64,000 nucleotides of DNA from assembly GCF_014268275.3 (NCBI RefSeq), contig NZ_CP077084.1, forward strand, positions 5,332,001 through 5,396,000, written 5' to 3'. Below the pieces are notes generated by a model. It was not told where the DNA came from, made no database searches, and saw only the letters and a list, made by a program, of their open reading frames with translations. Source of the DNA: Pseudomonas tritici. GTDB taxonomy: Bacteria; Pseudomonadota; Gammaproteobacteria; Pseudomonadales; Pseudomonadaceae. The translations under genes and the position numbers were made by a program. Below are positions 62,100 to 64,000 of the stretch, one piece after another; the first letter of the stretch is position 1; each line of letters starts with the position of its first letter.

Positions 62100-64000
62100 A
62101 TGAGCACCCTGACCGAACCCACCCTTGAGCAGCTCGAGACCCAACTGCTCGAGATCGACCCGACACTGCGCGGCCAGACGCTGCGCCCCGTCCAATTACC
62201 ACACACGCTCCAGGCGTTGGAAAAAGTGAACGCCACGCTCAAGCAAGCCAACGCGGCTTTCTTCACCCAGGCCCGCGCGCTCTACAACGGCCTTGCCGAA
62301 GACGACACCTCGCTCGCGCGCCTGAAAACCAATCTAGACCAGCAACTGCAAACCCTGGATGAAACCAGCCGCGTGGATGGCCAGGGCCGCAAGGCCTACA
62401 TGACCTATACCGCCGGCAGCACCGCGCTGGAACAGGAAGCGCGCCTCAACGCCAAGGACTACCTGCTCACACCGTCCGACCAGCGCATGGTGGAAGACTG
62501 CTCCCGCGGCCCGGCGTTCCGTCCAGGCATGTATGCCCTGACGTTCACCTATCAGGAACAGACCGTGGCCTTTGCCGGCGCCTTCGTGCTCACGCGCCAG
62601 GCCAGCCCCGTGGTGAACGACTTGACCTCCGGCGAGCCGGTCGGTCCGGTGCTGCTTTTCATGCCATCCCGTGGCCTGGAACCCTTCGACTCGTTGCACG
62701 ACCTCGACCAGGGCCTGCTGACAATCATGGCAACCGCCACCGACCGGGACGTGCTCACTCGCCACTTGCCTGTGGCTTATCAACATTTGGACAGCGCCGG
62801 TATCTGGCCCCTGGAACTGCAACCGATCACCGACCAGCCGCTGTTCGAATTCAGCTACCAGGCGCTGCTGGACAAACGCAGCCTCGACATCGAGGCCGCC
62901 CTGGCGAACCACACGCCTGCCACGCGGGTTCCATTGCTGGACGCCGCCATTCAGGCGGCGCTGCCCGACCTCTCCGAACGCCTGGAATTTCGCGCCCAAC
63001 GCCTGCTGGAACAAGCCCTCTACAACCGTTTGCCCGTCTGGTTCCGCAATGCCGCAGCGACTGACCAACACGCGTTGATCGCGAAACTGGCGGACTACAA
63101 TCAGGCCCGCCAGTTATTCCTCGACCTGTTCGGCCCCGCCGCCACACCACAGGCCCTGGCGCACTACCAACTGGTAGAGCGGCTGGCAGACGACCTGGAT
63201 ATCCACGACCTCGATCCGCATCAACTGCACATCACCACCCAGCGCAAGGTCGCCCTCGCCGGCGACTATGCACAACGCCATAACCTGGTGGCGTTGTCAT
63301 TGGCAGGCCTGCACACCGACGACGGGTTGCCTGGCTCCGACTTCCTGCATCGCAGCCAACTCACCTACGCCGACACGCCGTTGCAGGGGGATCATGCCCA
63401 ACTGACTCCGCACGTGCTGGCCCTCCTGTTACAAGACCTGCATCCGCGCCTGGACTTTGCCGCCGAGCAAAAAAGCATGCTCGGTACGCCTGAAATCAAA
63501 CAGGCGACAAGGACGCTGCTCGATCAACGCCTGCTCACGCTGGCGAGCCTCGCCAGGCTCCAGGGCCATCTGGACCCGGCCGATTACCGGCGCTTCGAAC
63601 AACTGCGCGCCAATCTTCATCCGCACCTGCGGGCGCAACCGGTGCTGGTCCATGGCGCGCAACTCAAAGACCTGTGGGTACTGCGCGACGAAGATGCCAG
63701 CGGCCAGGTCAAGCGCCTGCTGCTATGCACACCCGAAGCCCCGCGCGCTCGGCAGTTCATGGCCTTCGACAGCCTGCGGGAATGCCAGGCCCACATCATC
63801 GGCTGGGCGGATGAAGCGTCCGGGGCGATGCGTGACTATGTGATCCAGCAAGTCCCCGTGCGCTTTCGTCCCAAGATGGCGACCTTCCTGAACAACCTGA
63901 GCTTTAAGCCAGGGGACAACGAGTATCAGGAAGTCACCTTCGGCCCGGCGTGTAACCATACGGACTGCCTGGACGCGATGGTCGCCCATTGGCTCGAATC
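62100..64000 (+). CDS. Large DUF6543-type (dermonecrotic toxin-like) protein, 5' part
   Basis: Open from ATG 62100 (GAGG upstream) to the window end, 633 codons, with no stop. The start reads MSTLTEPTLEQLETQLLEID; the body is long, helical and hydrophilic, with no signal peptide, and repeats of LLDQRLLTLASLARLQ character. It matches from memory the N-terminal part of large Pseudomonas DUF6543 proteins, annotated as dermonecrotic-toxin-like, which often end in leucine-rich repeats or NEL ubiquitin-ligase domains. The C-terminal activity cannot be seen here. Confidence 0.72.
   Translation, partial: MSTLTEPTLEQLETQLLEIDPTLRGQTLRPVQLPHTLQALEKVNATLKQANAAFFTQARALYNGLAEDDTSLARLKTNLDQQLQTLDETSRVDGQGRKAYMTYTAGSTALEQEARLNAKDYLLTPSDQRMVEDCSRGPAFRPGMYALTFTYQEQTVAFAGAFVLTRQASPVVNDLTSGEPVGPVLLFMPSRGLEPFDSLHDLDQGLLTIMATATDRDVLTRHLPVAYQHLDSAGIWPLELQPITDQPLFEFSYQALLDKRSLDIEAALANHTPATRVPLLDAAIQAALPDLSERLEFRAQRLLEQALYNRLPVWFRNAAATDQHALIAKLADYNQARQLFLDLFGPAATPQALAHYQLVERLADDLDIHDLDPHQLHITTQRKVALAGDYAQRHNLVALSLAGLHTDDGLPGSDFLHRSQLTYADTPLQGDHAQLTPHVLALLLQDLHPRLDFAAEQKSMLGTPEIKQATRTLLDQRLLTLASLARLQGHLDPADYRRFEQLRANLHPHLRAQPVLVHGAQLKDLWVLRDEDASGQVKRLLLCTPEAPRARQFMAFDSLRECQAHIIGWADEASGAMRDYVIQQVPVRFRPKMATFLNNLSFKPGDNEYQEVTFGPACNHTDCLDAMVAHWLE

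Overview
The window looks like a chromosomal segment of a Pseudomonas of the fluorescens group. It is GC-rich, with Pseudomonas-type gene neighbourhoods (cyoABCDE with dsbB, hmp/norR, proB-obg-rpmA-rplU-ispB) and many copies of the REP palindrome built on GTGGGAGCGGGCTTGCTCGCG between genes. There are no rRNA or tRNA genes and no CRISPR array.

Layout. 0-4.6 kb is an accessory toxin/immunity region: the start of an antitoxin-like gene, a colicin E3-type 16S rRNase bacteriocin with its immunity protein, a second stacked immunity gene, and a duplicated lipoprotein 3' end that marks how the stack was built. 4.7-10.3 kb holds a lone receiver protein, heme oxygenase plus bacteriophytochrome (red-light sensing), and an OmpR/EnvZ-type pair. 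10.4-20.3 kb holds an MlaA-like lipoprotein, a PhoD-type phosphatase, a PAS-GGDEF cyclase, an amino-acid binding protein with a LysR regulator and a 2-aminoadipate-type transaminase, an unknown protein and a Tat-exported PLP transaminase (PtaA-like). 20.4-31 kb is respiratory and stress biology: cytochrome bo3 operon, DsbB, flavohemoglobin and NorR. An IS110-family element sits between dsbB and hmp, inside a REP palindrome.

31-42 kb carries an exporter with a divergent AraC regulator, a MalT-like LuxR regulator, a DUF1302/DUF1329 envelope pair, an SDR, a hydrolase and a class II aldolase, with a structured candidate small RNA at about 39.05-39.2 kb. 42.4-47.9 kb is a probable light-response and pterin block: flavodoxin, short LOV photoreceptor, LitR-like MerR regulator, then folM-folE-folX. 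48-64 kb is mostly housekeeping (trxB, cysZ, glycosyltransferase, proB, obg, ribosomal proteins, ispB, fklB), with a Fur-box-controlled small gene, and ends inside a large DUF6543-type toxin-like gene.

The most informative observation is the IS110 element. The 165 nt just upstream of its transposase folds on paper into two guide loops. The loop segments match the REP target and the element's own ends on both sides of a CT core, which is the layout of an IS110 bridge RNA. It therefore gives a readable explanation for why this element sits in a REP. Other notable points are three light-sensing modules within about 40 kb, immunity-gene stacking at the E3-type bacteriocin, and paired NorR sites between hmp and norR.
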